Shown: positions 50,637 through 58,988 of the stretch, piece by piece
How positions within the stretch are numbered: position 1 is the stretch's first letter
How the letters are laid out: each line of letters begins with the position of its first letter
Program-made: the position numbers and the translations under genes
From: an uncultured Limosilactobacillus sp.
GTDB taxonomy: Bacteria; Bacillota; Bacilli; Lactobacillales; Lactobacillaceae
Assembly: GCF_934202705.1 (NCBI RefSeq)
Contig: NZ_CAKPYE010000004.1
Location: 62,001 to 126,000, forward strand
Direction: 5' to 3'
Length of the DNA: 64,000 nt
The notes under the pieces: generated by a model
Database searches by the model: none
Told to the model about the DNA's origin: nothing
The model's input: only the letters and a program-made list of their open reading frames with translations

Positions 50637-51914
50637 TTAAGCTTGTTTCCCTTGCGCTTTTCGCAACCTTTGATACTGTTTAGCATAGGCTGATTCAAAG
50701 CGCCCGTTTTGTTTGGGATGATAATACTGGTCATTTTTAATTGCGGAAGGTAAGTATTGCTGTTGTACCCAATCTTCTGGATAGTTATGGGGATACTTGT
50801 AGTCATTGCCATGACCAAGTTTTTTGGCACCCTGATAATGCGCATCTTTAAGATGATTAGGGATACTGCCATAGTGCCCCTGATGAAGGCGGGTTAATGC
50901 CGCATCGATGGCAGTAATGGCGGAGTTGGATTTTGGTGATAGACAAAGTTCAATGACAGCATTGGCAAGCGGAATTCGCCCCTCAGGGAAACCTAAGCGT
51001 TCCGCAGCTTGGATTGCTAAGATTGTCCGTTCACACGCAGGTGGATTGGCTAGACCAACGTCCTCATATGCAATCACACTCAGTCGACGAGCAATACTTG
51101 GTAAGTCACCTGATTCAACCAGCCGTGCAAGATAATGCAATGCGGCGTCAACGTCACTGCCACGGATGGATTTTTGAAAAGCGGAAACTGTATCGTAGTG
51201 ACCATCACCGTTTTTATCAGCCAGCAAACTACGTTTTTGGACACTTTCCTCAATAATAGGCAGTGTTATGTGAATTTCGCCATTAGTATTTAATGCTGTT
51301 GACTTTGCTGCCAGTTCCAAACCATTTAATGCACTTCGCAAATCACCATTAGTAGCATTCAATAATTGAGTTTCAGCATCTGGATCTAATTTAATCGGGA
51401 GCTTGCCTAGGCCACGTTTGGAATCTTTCAGTGCTCGTTCAACTGCCACGCGCATTTCGTCGGTTGTCAGTGGATGAACTTCAAAAATTTGTGTTCGGCT
51501 CCGGATGGCTGGATTAATGTTAATATATGGATTTTCGGTTGTTGCCCCAATGAGAATGATCCGCCCGTTTTCTAAGTGAGGTAGGAGAAAATCTTGCTTG
51601 GCTTTATCTAAACGGTGAATTTCGTCTAATAGAAGAATGACGGTACCACTCATTTTAGCTTCTTCCGCAACAACTTGAAGATCTTTTTTAGAATCAGTTG
51701 CGGCATTTAATTTACGGAAAGCGTATTTGGTTGAACCAGCAATTGCGCTAGCAATGCTAGTTTTACCGGTACCAGGAGGCCCATATAGGATCATTGAAGA
51801 AAGCATTTTGGCTTGAACCATTCGCCAAATGATTTTTCCCGGACCAACCAAGTGCTGTTGTCCAACAATTTCTTCAATTGTTCGTGGACGCATTCGATAT
51901 GCTAATGGTTCCAC
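50637..51914 (-). CDS. rarA: Replication-associated recombination protein A
   Basis: 425 residues, AAA+ ATPase of the clamp-loader group. Walker A is YGPPGTGKTSIA, Walker B LLLDEIHRLDK, sensor 1 GATTENP. The GTG at 51914 follows AAGGAGGAAATCTA and gives the standard EPLAYRMRP start; the frame opens at 52022 inside yueI. Acts at stalled forks with SSB and RecA. Confidence 0.93.
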   Translation of the reverse strand: MEPLAYRMRPRTIEEIVGQQHLVGPGKIIWRMVQAKMLSSMILYGPPGTGKTSIASAIAGSTKYAFRKLNAATDSKKDLQVVAEEAKMSGTVILLLDEIHRLDKAKQDFLLPHLENGRIILIGATTENPYININPAIRSRTQIFEVHPLTTDEMRVAVERALKDSKRGLGKLPIKLDPDAETQLLNATNGDLRSALNGLELAAKSTALNTNGEIHITLPIIEESVQKRSLLADKNGDGHYDTVSAFQKSIRGSDVDAALHYLARLVESGDLPSIARRLSVIAYEDVGLANPPACERTILAIQAAERLGFPEGRIPLANAVIELCLSPKSNSAITAIDAALTRLHQGHYGSIPNHLKDAHYQGAKKLGHGNDYKYPHNYPEDWVQQQYLPSAIKNDQYYHPKQNGRFESAYAKQYQRLRKAQGKQA

Positions 51915-51930
51915 TAGATTTCCTCCTTTT

Positions 51931-52392
51931 TTAAAAGTGAAATAATTTTCTGAAAAACGATTGCTGCGGTTTCTGGTGATTAGGCTGTTCAATCTTGAGA
52001 TTATCATATTTTTGGGCGACATCTACGGGTGTTTGATAAACTGCCCGATGATCTGTAACAATGACTGCCAATGCATTATCATCAGTCTTAATGTCAGTAC
52101 CAGTTTTGACTGTAAATTGGACATTTGCAGAACTGGCAACGGTTAGATAATTACGGGTCAATGAGTCATCCAAATTACCGTTAATGATCACTAAACTATC
52201 CGGATGAAGTGATAATTCCTTTTGGAGTGCTGTCGACCAGTCATGTTGTTTGGCTTCAACAACACTAATTGTTAACCAAACCCGTTCACGAAAGGTGCCT
52301 AGATAATGACGTTGTTCATCTGGCTTGATTTTAGGAGAACCATAAATACCATTTTGAATTCGCTGTTTCATATCTGATTGATCTGCATTCAT
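51931..52392 (-). CDS. YueI/DUF1694 family protein
   Basis: 153 residues matching the YueI group: GIYGSPKIKPDEQRHYLGTF and RERVWLTISV, then DSLVINGNL-like block. Function unknown. It begins 37 bases before the rpsD terminator region and is likely cotranscribed with rarA. Confidence 0.85.
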   Translation of the reverse strand: MNADQSDMKQRIQNGIYGSPKIKPDEQRHYLGTFRERVWLTISVVEAKQHDWSTALQKELSLHPDSLVIINGNLDDSLTRNYLTVASSANVQFTVKTGTDIKTDDNALAVIVTDHRAVYQTPVDVAQKYDNLKIEQPNHQKPQQSFFRKLFHF

Positions 52393-52429
52393 GTGATTGT
52401 TACTCCTTTTAATTAAAACTATTGTAACA

Positions 52430-52460
52430 AAAAAGATCGAGAAGAAATCCCGATCTTTTT
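52430..52460 (-). terminator. rpsD terminator
   Basis: Minus strand: AAAAAGATCG pairs with CGATCTTTTT. Confidence 0.88.
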
Positions 52461-52478
52461 GATATGGATATATGACGA

Positions 52479-53087
52479 TTAAAGCTTGTTGTAGAATTCA
52501 ACGATTAGAGCTTCATCAATATCAGCGTTCATATCTTCACGTGCTGGAAGACGAACAAGCTTTCCTTCAAGCTTATCAGCATCGAACTCAACATATGAAG
52601 GACGTGCAACCACAGCTTCAACCGCGTTCTTGATAATGTCTAAATCTTTGGACTTTTCACGAACGCCGATTACTTGGTCAACGGATACTTCATATGAAGG
52701 AATGTCAACTCGCTTGCCATCAACGGTAATATGACCGTGGTTAACTAATTGACGTGCTTGACGACGAGTAGTAGCTAACCCTAAACGGTAAACCATGTTA
52801 TCCAAACGACGTTCCAAGAGGACCATGAAGTTAGTACCGTGAGTACCTTCATTGATCTTACCAGCGCGTTTGAAAAGGTTCCGGAATTGACGTTCAGTCA
52901 AACCGTACATGAAACGTAACTTTTGCTTTTCACGAAGCTGCGTACCATATTCAGAAAGGCTACCCCGACGATCATTACCATGGTCACCAGGAGCGTATGG
53001 ACGACGTGCTAATTCCTTACCAGTACCTGAAAGTGAAACACCAAGACGACGAGATAAACGCCAACTTGGACCTGTATAACGTGACAT
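52479..53087 (-). CDS. rpsD: Ribosomal protein S4
   Basis: 202 residues. N-terminal MSRYTGPSWRLSRRLG and the S4 RNA-binding domain (RLDNMVYRLGLATTRRQARQ, VNHGHITVDGKRV). The start at 53087 follows GGAGGAA; the frame opens at 53102. Monocistronic, with its own structured leader. Confidence 0.98.
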   Translation of the reverse strand: MSRYTGPSWRLSRRLGVSLSGTGKELARRPYAPGDHGNDRRGSLSEYGTQLREKQKLRFMYGLTERQFRNLFKRAGKINEGTHGTNFMVLLERRLDNMVYRLGLATTRRQARQLVNHGHITVDGKRVDIPSYEVSVDQVIGVREKSKDLDIIKNAVEAVVARPSYVEFDADKLEGKLVRLPAREDMNADIDEALIVEFYNKL

Positions 53088-53102
53088 AAAAAATTCCTCC
53101 AA

Positions 53103-53255
53103 TATTTATAGTTGGAGTAAAATAATCCGATTGTAAGGTCACATTCGTGCATAGTGATTGGATCGTTCACCCTCGCAGCCGGGTTACTAGAAACACCATT
53201 TTGGCATCACTATGTTGACGAGCTTGCTCCTTACTGCTGCATTATTTTACACAAC
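53103..53255 (-). promoter_or_regulatory. Candidate S4-binding autoregulatory leader
   Basis: On the minus strand, CATAGTGAT pairs with ATCACTATG around a ~50-base internal structure, all within a ~150-base leader. Long structured rpsD leaders in Firmicutes bind S4 and repress; the role here is inferred. Confidence 0.5.
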
Positions 53256-53259
53256 GAAT

Positions 53260-53289
53260 ATCATACTATATTGAAGTTGAAGTCGTCAA
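53260..53289 (-). promoter_or_regulatory. rpsD promoter
   Basis: Minus-strand TTGACG and TATGAT with an 18-base spacer. Confidence 0.72.
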
Positions 53290-53447
53290 TGGAAACTTGG
53301 CAAAGACGGCTGATAAAATATGGACGGGTCCCAGATTACCAACAAAAGCTGTAAAAAGAATGCTCATTATATGATATAATTTGAAACGATATAATGTTTT
53401 GAAAACTTTAAATAATTTGGTTACGATTTTAGGTGGGTTTAATAATT

Positions 53448-55148
53448 ATGTTGCAAATTTTAGTTGGTATTTTAATTATTGCGTTGATTGTGTTAGCAAT
53501 TATCTTTTTTTATCAACGGCGAATTAATACAGTGGTCAAAGAACTTGATCACCAATTACAAAATTTTGATGCTGATAGATTAGCGAAGGAGTTAGCAAAG
53601 AATCGTTTAGAAGGGTTAATGGGAGAGTCTCTGAAAAAATTTACAGAATTACGTCAAGAATATGATGAAAATTTTGTCGGTACATATCAGGAAGCTCAAA
53701 AACTAGTCAAAACGATTCAAACTAATTTACATGGGACAAGCGTATTTAGTACCAATCAGCAAGTTAATCAGTTGCGTTCATTAGTCACCACATTAACTAA
53801 CGTTCAGGAAAATTTGCAACGCCAGATTCAGCAGCTTGACCAAGCTGTTAAAGCACAGGAAAATGCCATAAAAGAATTACGTCAACAATATAATCAATTT
53901 GGTCGGACGTTGGATGAAAAGTCTTTTGACTATGGTGAAAGTAAAAATGAACTACAGAATCGGTTAGTTAATTTAGAGAAAAAGTACGAGCACTTTGCTG
54001 ACATTGCTCGCAAGGGGGATCATGAAGCTGCGCAAGAGTTGCTTAATGATTTAGAAGAACGAACAGCAGCATTCAAACATTTAATGGAAGAAATTCCAAG
54101 TCTTTATCGTCCCTTGTATGCAGTTTTTCCTGATCAATTAAAAGAGTTACAAAGCGGATACCAACAATTAGTGGATCAAGGTTATCATTTTACTGAGGAT
54201 GATATTGATCAACAGGTTGAAAAATTGGAAAAAGAACGTCAAATGGCGTTAAAAAAGCTAACCAATCTAAATGTTGCGCCAGTTAAAAACGCTAATCAAA
54301 AATTAACTCAAGAAATTGATCGTCTATATGAGTTGATGCAGAAAGAGCTGGATGCTAAGCCATTTGTAGAAAAGACTCAACCTAAATTGACGGCTCATTT
54401 AGCACATGCGCAGAAGCAAAATCAAACACTGATGACTGAACTACAACGGTTGAGCAATAGCTACACATTGAATAATGATGAAATCTCAGATACCCGCCAA
54501 CTAGATGAGCAACTAAAGGATATTGATAAGCAATGTCAGGACGATCAAAAAATGCTTCAAAAGCATCTGGCGATCTTTAGTGAAGTATGGCAACGGCAAC
54601 AAGATATTGAAAAAAGCTTGTCGGAAATTGAGCAACAACAAAAAACGATTAATGACGGTGTTGCTGGTCTCCAGGAAGATGAACAGCGTGCTCAAAAAGC
54701 ATTGCAACGGTTTGTAACGGATATCCGAACAACTAAGCGTCGGGTTGAAAACTTGAATCTGCCTGGGATTCCACAGGATTATCTTGACTATTTCTTTGTT
54801 GTTAGTGATGAAATCAGTAAGTTATCAACGGCAATGAATCAGCCACAAATTAATATGGAAGACATTACTAAGCAATTATTAATTGTTCAAGAAGATTTAG
54901 AAACATTACATGATAAAACTGATAATTTACGTGATAGTGCAGCGTTAACGGAACGGATGATCCAATATGCTAATCGGTTGAGTACGACAAATGAAACGAT
55001 TGATGCTAGTATTCAAAAAGCGCAATCGTTGTTCGATCGTCATGAATATTCAGCAGCATTAGAAACGATTGGTACGGCGCTAGAAGAAACAGAAGCTGGA
55101 TCATTTAAGCGATTAGAAAAAGATTACTATGAACAAATGAAAGACTAA
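53448..55148 (+). CDS. ezrA: Septation ring formation regulator EzrA
   Basis: 566 residues: one N-terminal membrane helix (ILVGILIIALIVLAIIFFY) and then spectrin-like coiled-coil repeats to the end. It inhibits FtsZ ring assembly at the wrong sites. Start ATG 53448; a GTG at 53433 is in frame but lacks a site. Length matches the family. Confidence 0.93.
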   Translation: MLQILVGILIIALIVLAIIFFYQRRINTVVKELDHQLQNFDADRLAKELAKNRLEGLMGESLKKFTELRQEYDENFVGTYQEAQKLVKTIQTNLHGTSVFSTNQQVNQLRSLVTTLTNVQENLQRQIQQLDQAVKAQENAIKELRQQYNQFGRTLDEKSFDYGESKNELQNRLVNLEKKYEHFADIARKGDHEAAQELLNDLEERTAAFKHLMEEIPSLYRPLYAVFPDQLKELQSGYQQLVDQGYHFTEDDIDQQVEKLEKERQMALKKLTNLNVAPVKNANQKLTQEIDRLYELMQKELDAKPFVEKTQPKLTAHLAHAQKQNQTLMTELQRLSNSYTLNNDEISDTRQLDEQLKDIDKQCQDDQKMLQKHLAIFSEVWQRQQDIEKSLSEIEQQQKTINDGVAGLQEDEQRAQKALQRFVTDIRTTKRRVENLNLPGIPQDYLDYFFVVSDEISKLSTAMNQPQINMEDITKQLLIVQEDLETLHDKTDNLRDSAALTERMIQYANRLSTTNETIDASIQKAQSLFDRHEYSAALETIGTALEETEAGSFKRLEKDYYEQMKD

Positions 55149-55157
55149 ATTGTGAAT

Positions 55158-55212
55158 GAAAAGCGGTTGCTTCCTGTGAATATCCATTAACACGTGAAGA
55201 AATCGCTTTTTA
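55158..55212 (+). terminator. ezrA terminator
   Basis: AAAAGCGGTTGCTTC pairs with GAAGAAATCGCTTTT. Confidence 0.65.
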
Positions 55213-55287
55213 GTTATCATTAGTAAGTAATGTCTGTTATAATCAAACGATGATTAGAAATTTTGTGATTGAAAAGGGGAAATAAGC

Positions 55288-56433
55288 TTGATCTATTTTG
55301 ATAACAGTGCAACGACCCAAATTAGTTCAGAAGCTTTGGCAACCTATACGACGGTTAGTCAGAAAATTTGGGGGAACCCTTCTAGTTTACATGAGCTTGG
55401 TGAATTATCATGGAATTTGTTACAGCAATCACGGCGACAAATTGCTGATTTATTTGGTGTCCAACCAAGTGAAATTATTTTTACAAGCGGTGGAAGTGAA
55501 GGCGATAATTGGGTCATTAAGGGAACAGCATTAGCTAAGCGTCAATTCGGCAAGCACATTATTACTAGTTCGGTTGAACATGCCGCCGTGCGGAATTCAA
55601 TGCATCAGTTAGAAGAAATGGGTTTTGATGTAACTTATTTACCGGTTGATGAAGAAGGTCGAGTTAATCCGGTAGATGTTCAAAAGGCGATCCGTACTGA
55701 TACAATTATGGTTTCAATTATGGCGGTCAATAATGAAATTGGGACAATTCAACCAATTCAAGAGATTGGTGAGATTCTTAAACACTATCCGCGGATTCAC
55801 TTTATGGTTGATGCAGTTCAAGCAATCGGGAAGGGCCTTGATGAGGTTGTCTTTAGTGATCGCGTTGACTTTGCAACTTTTTCAGGACATAAATTTCATG
55901 CTCCGCGAGGGACAGGGTTCGTTTATAAACGGAATGGTAGACAGTTAATGCCACTAATTGATGGTGGTGGACAAGAGCAGGGGCTTCGTGGTGGAACGGA
56001 GAATACCCCTGGTGATGCAGCGATGGCTAAAGCTATTCGACTGATGAAAGAACATGAAACTAAAACTGTCCAAAGAGAAAAACAAATTAAGCAACGGATT
56101 ATGAAACATCTCACAGAATTTGATCACGTCAAAATCTTTTCTAAGAAGGAAGGATTTGCTCCCCATATTCTTTGTTTTGCAATTGTTGGTGTTCGAGGGG
56201 AAACGGTCGTTCATGCTTTTGAAAATCGTGGAATCTACCTTTCAACAACGAGTGCATGTTCATCGAAAAAAGACACGGAAACAAGTACTTTATCAGCTAT
56301 GAGAGTCCCGCAAAAAATTGCGGAATGTGCTGTTCGGGTCAGTCTGGGAGATCAAAATACATTCGCAGAAGCAGAACAGTTCAACCAGGTGTTTGATGAA
56401 ATATATGCAGGTTTTAAAAAGATTTTAGATTAG
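55288..56433 (+). CDS. Cysteine desulfurase (NifS/IscS-like)
   Basis: 381 residues, class V aminotransferase fold. PLP-Lys is in TFSGHKFHAPRGTGFVY, and the persulfide Cys in TTSACSSKKDT. TTG start at 55288, with AAAAGGGGAAAT upstream. It lies 9 bases before thiI, the pair that delivers sulfur to tRNA U8. Confidence 0.94.
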   Translation: MIYFDNSATTQISSEALATYTTVSQKIWGNPSSLHELGELSWNLLQQSRRQIADLFGVQPSEIIFTSGGSEGDNWVIKGTALAKRQFGKHIITSSVEHAAVRNSMHQLEEMGFDVTYLPVDEEGRVNPVDVQKAIRTDTIMVSIMAVNNEIGTIQPIQEIGEILKHYPRIHFMVDAVQAIGKGLDEVVFSDRVDFATFSGHKFHAPRGTGFVYKRNGRQLMPLIDGGGQEQGLRGGTENTPGDAAMAKAIRLMKEHETKTVQREKQIKQRIMKHLTEFDHVKIFSKKEGFAPHILCFAIVGVRGETVVHAFENRGIYLSTTSACSSKKDTETSTLSAMRVPQKIAECAVRVSLGDQNTFAEAEQFNQVFDEIYAGFKKILD

Positions 56434-56442
56434 GAGGCGGCT

Positions 56443-57663
56443 ATGCAATACGATGAAATTATGGTTCGCTACGGCGAACTTTCAACAAAGGGCCGGAATA
56501 AACGTCACTTTATTGATCGATTAGGGACTAACGTTCGAGATGCGCTCCATAAGTTTCCAGAAGTTAAGGTCCATCCGAATCCAGATCGACTTCACGTCAT
56601 TTTAAATGGTGCTGATAGTAGTCAAGTAATGAATCATTTAAAAAAAGTTTTTGGGATTCAAACATTTTCACCAGTGATTAAAGTTGCTAAAGATTATCAA
56701 GCAGTTTGCAAGGCTGCACAAATGATGTTAACAGATCAAGTTAATAAACCAGCGACTTTCAAAGTTGAAACCAGACGAAGTGACCACCATTTTGAGATGG
56801 ATACTTTCCAGATGAATCGTGAGTTGGGAGGCTATATTCTTGATAACTTTGGGGATTTATTAACCGTAGATGTCCATCATCCAGACATTACCGTTTGGGT
56901 TGACATTCGCTTAGACGGGATTTATTTGAGCAGTGAAGTCATCAAGGGCGCAGGTGGATTGCCGGTTGGTACTGCTGGTAAAGGAATGATGATGCTTTCT
57001 GGCGGAATTGATTCACCTGTAGCAGCATACCTTGCGCTTAAACGTGGAGTTTCGTTGGAAATGGTTCACTTCTATAGTCCACCGTATACTAGTGAACAAG
57101 CGCTGGCGAAGGCTAAAGAATTAACTGGTAAGTTAGCTCATTACTGTGGAAGTATTAACTTTATTGAGGTGCCATTTACGGAAATTCAGGAGACCGTGAA
57201 GGAAAAGGTTCCAGAAGGTTACCTAATGACGATCCAACGTCGGTTTATGTTGCGATTAGCGGTTGAAATCGCTAAGCGGCGGAAGGGATTGGCAATTTTT
57301 AATGGTGAATCCCTTGGTCAAGTTGCTTCCCAAACAATGGAAAGTATGCGGACAATTGAGGCAGTAACTAATTTACCAGTTTTGCGTCCGGTCTTGTCAT
57401 ACGATAAAACGGAAATTATTAAAATCGCGGAAGATATTGATACGTATGATTTGTCTATCTTGCCATATGAAGATTGTTGTACAGTTTTCACACCGCCTTC
57501 GCCGAAGACGAAGCCACGGATTGATCGAGCTGAGAAGTACGAAAAAGTGCTTGATATTGACGGATTAATGCAACGTTCTCTTGATGGAATTAAGTTGACT
57601 AAGATTCATGCAGGAGATGAATTCTTAAACCAAAATGAGGACGTTTTTGCTGAACTCTTGTAA
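56443..57663 (+). CDS. thiI: tRNA 4-thiouridine synthase
   Basis: 406 residues: N-terminal ferredoxin-like and THUMP domains (to ~165) and a PP-loop pyrophosphatase domain with MLSGGIDSPVAAY. There is no rhodanese extension, as usual in Gram-positive bacteria; sulfur comes directly from the adjacent desulfurase. GGAGGCGGCT precedes the ATG. Confidence 0.95.
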   Translation: MQYDEIMVRYGELSTKGRNKRHFIDRLGTNVRDALHKFPEVKVHPNPDRLHVILNGADSSQVMNHLKKVFGIQTFSPVIKVAKDYQAVCKAAQMMLTDQVNKPATFKVETRRSDHHFEMDTFQMNRELGGYILDNFGDLLTVDVHHPDITVWVDIRLDGIYLSSEVIKGAGGLPVGTAGKGMMMLSGGIDSPVAAYLALKRGVSLEMVHFYSPPYTSEQALAKAKELTGKLAHYCGSINFIEVPFTEIQETVKEKVPEGYLMTIQRRFMLRLAVEIAKRRKGLAIFNGESLGQVASQTMESMRTIEAVTNLPVLRPVLSYDKTEIIKIAEDIDTYDLSILPYEDCCTVFTPPSPKTKPRIDRAEKYEKVLDIDGLMQRSLDGIKLTKIHAGDEFLNQNEDVFAELL

Positions 57664-57668
57664 AATAA

Positions 57669-57711
57669 TTAAAGGCGCAGGAACGCTCTTTCAACGTTCC
57701 TGCGTCTTTAA
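57669..57711. terminator. Bidirectional terminator after thiI
   Basis: AAAGGCGCAGGAACG pairs with CGTTCCTGCGTCTTT. Confidence 0.9.
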
Positions 57712-57713
57712 TG

Positions 57714-58082
57714 TTAACTGGCTAAAATGAGAGTGATGATGGCCAAAGCAGCGGGAAGCAATTGAATTAGCCAAATCTTTTTTGTCGCGGTCAGGCCACC
57801 ATACAGAGCAACTACAACAACAAAAGTCAGTAATAGGTATTGAGCAGTTGCCTGTTCGATCCCAGTAAATAGCCAATACGTCAAGAGCAGTGATAATCCA
57901 AGCATGCCATTGTAAATTCCCTGGTTAGCGAAAAGGATCCGAACCTCTGGGGTACTGGTTAGGTTGGTGGACAAATCAAATGCTTTGGCTTGCTGTTGTG
58001 GCTGACCAAACATTTCTACCCACATAATCCCAAGATGTTCAATCCCAACCAGGAGGATTAAACAGTTTGCAATAATTAACAT
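57714..58082 (-). CDS. DUF1304 family membrane protein
   Basis: 122 residues with four membrane segments. EHLGIMWVEMFG and NQGIYNGMLGLSLL match DUF1304 (YqxA/YjeF-neighbour type), of unknown role. Start at 58082 follows GAAAGGAAAA; frame opens at 58112. Confidence 0.85.
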   Translation of the reverse strand: MLIIANCLILLVGIEHLGIMWVEMFGQPQQQAKAFDLSTNLTSTPEVRILFANQGIYNGMLGLSLLLTYWLFTGIEQATAQYLLLTFVVVVALYGGLTATKKIWLIQLLPAALAIITLILAS

Positions 58083-58199
58083 AATAACAATTTTCCTTTC
58101 ATAAATTTTCAATCAATTATACCTGATTTTTTCGTATCTTGATTAGGAGTTTGTTATACTTGAGATAGGTTGAAAGGTTTAGCAAAGGAGAGTCAAAAC

Positions 58200-58694
58200 A
58201 TGGAAATCACAATTAAAGGTGAAAAACGTCAATTAGTTGGTAATCCACCAATGGTGGGTGAAGAACTGCCACACTTTAAATTATTTGACCAGAATAATGA
58301 AAAGTTAAAGACGAGGTTTCTATTTGGCAAGCCAACTTTACTCAGTGTGGTGCCAGACATTAATACTCCGGTATGTAGTTTACAAACAAAAAAGTTCAAT
58401 CAAACGATGGATGACTTTGCTGGGGTCAATTTCTTAACTATTTCTACCAACCGGATTGAAGATCAACAAAAATGGTGTGCTGCCGAAGGTGTTCAGAATA
58501 TGCAATTGGTTTCCGATTATGAACAGTCATTTGGTTATGCTATGAACCTATTGATTCCTGATGAAGGAGTATTGGCACGGTCTGTTTGGGTAATTAATGC
58601 AGACGGTAAAATCGTTTACCGCCAAATTGTTAGTGAATTGACTGATGAACCAGATTATGATGCCGCTTTAGCTGAACTTAAAAAGTTGCTATAG
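58200..58694 (+). CDS. tpx: Thiol peroxidase
   Basis: 164 residues, atypical 2-Cys peroxiredoxin. Peroxidatic Cys is in DINTPVCSLQTKKF; resolving Cys in QKWCAAEGV. Reduces hydrogen peroxide and lipid peroxides with thioredoxin. ATG 58200 follows AAAGGAGAG. Confidence 0.95.
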   Translation: MEITIKGEKRQLVGNPPMVGEELPHFKLFDQNNEKLKTRFLFGKPTLLSVVPDINTPVCSLQTKKFNQTMDDFAGVNFLTISTNRIEDQQKWCAAEGVQNMQLVSDYEQSFGYAMNLLIPDEGVLARSVWVINADGKIVYRQIVSELTDEPDYDAALAELKKLL

Positions 58695-58698
58695 AGGG

Positions 58699-58728
58699 TT
58701 GACGCTAGGAATTAAAATAGCGTATGAT
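58699..58728 (+). promoter_or_regulatory. valS promoter
   Basis: TTGACG and TATGAT with an 18-base spacer, starting 4 bases after the tpx stop. Confidence 0.72.
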
Positions 58729-58729
58729 A

Positions 58730-58960
58730 ACAACACTAAAGCAGTGACCGAGAGGTTTTAAGATTCAATTAACAGAGATGACTAAGTGGTGAGAAGGTCA
58801 GCTGAATCTTTTGAAGTAGCTCGCGAGCAAGCTAATTGAACGAATAAGTAGGTTAGCTCGGGTCATTCCCGTTATCTAATGATGAGTGAAGATATATTTA
58901 ATATCTTAAATTAGGTGGTACCGCGAGTTAGCTCGTCCTATTGTTAGGACGGGTTTTTTT
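58730..58960 (+). promoter_or_regulatory. T-box riboswitch upstream of valS
   Basis: The T-box AGGTGGTACCGCG lies at 58913-58925, and the terminator CGTCCTA-TTGT-TAGGACG with a run of T at 58934-58960. Stem I begins with GTGACCGAGAGG. The specifier is probably a GUC Val codon, but I could not fix the loop by eye. Uncharged tRNA-Val should favour antitermination. Confidence 0.93.
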
Positions 58961-58988
58961 GTTACCATCATGAAAGGAAGTTTTAATT

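Noticed and set aside
53154..53354. 66-residue plus-strand frame before ezrA
   Set aside because: It is antisense to the structured rpsD leader and promoter and has no ribosome site.
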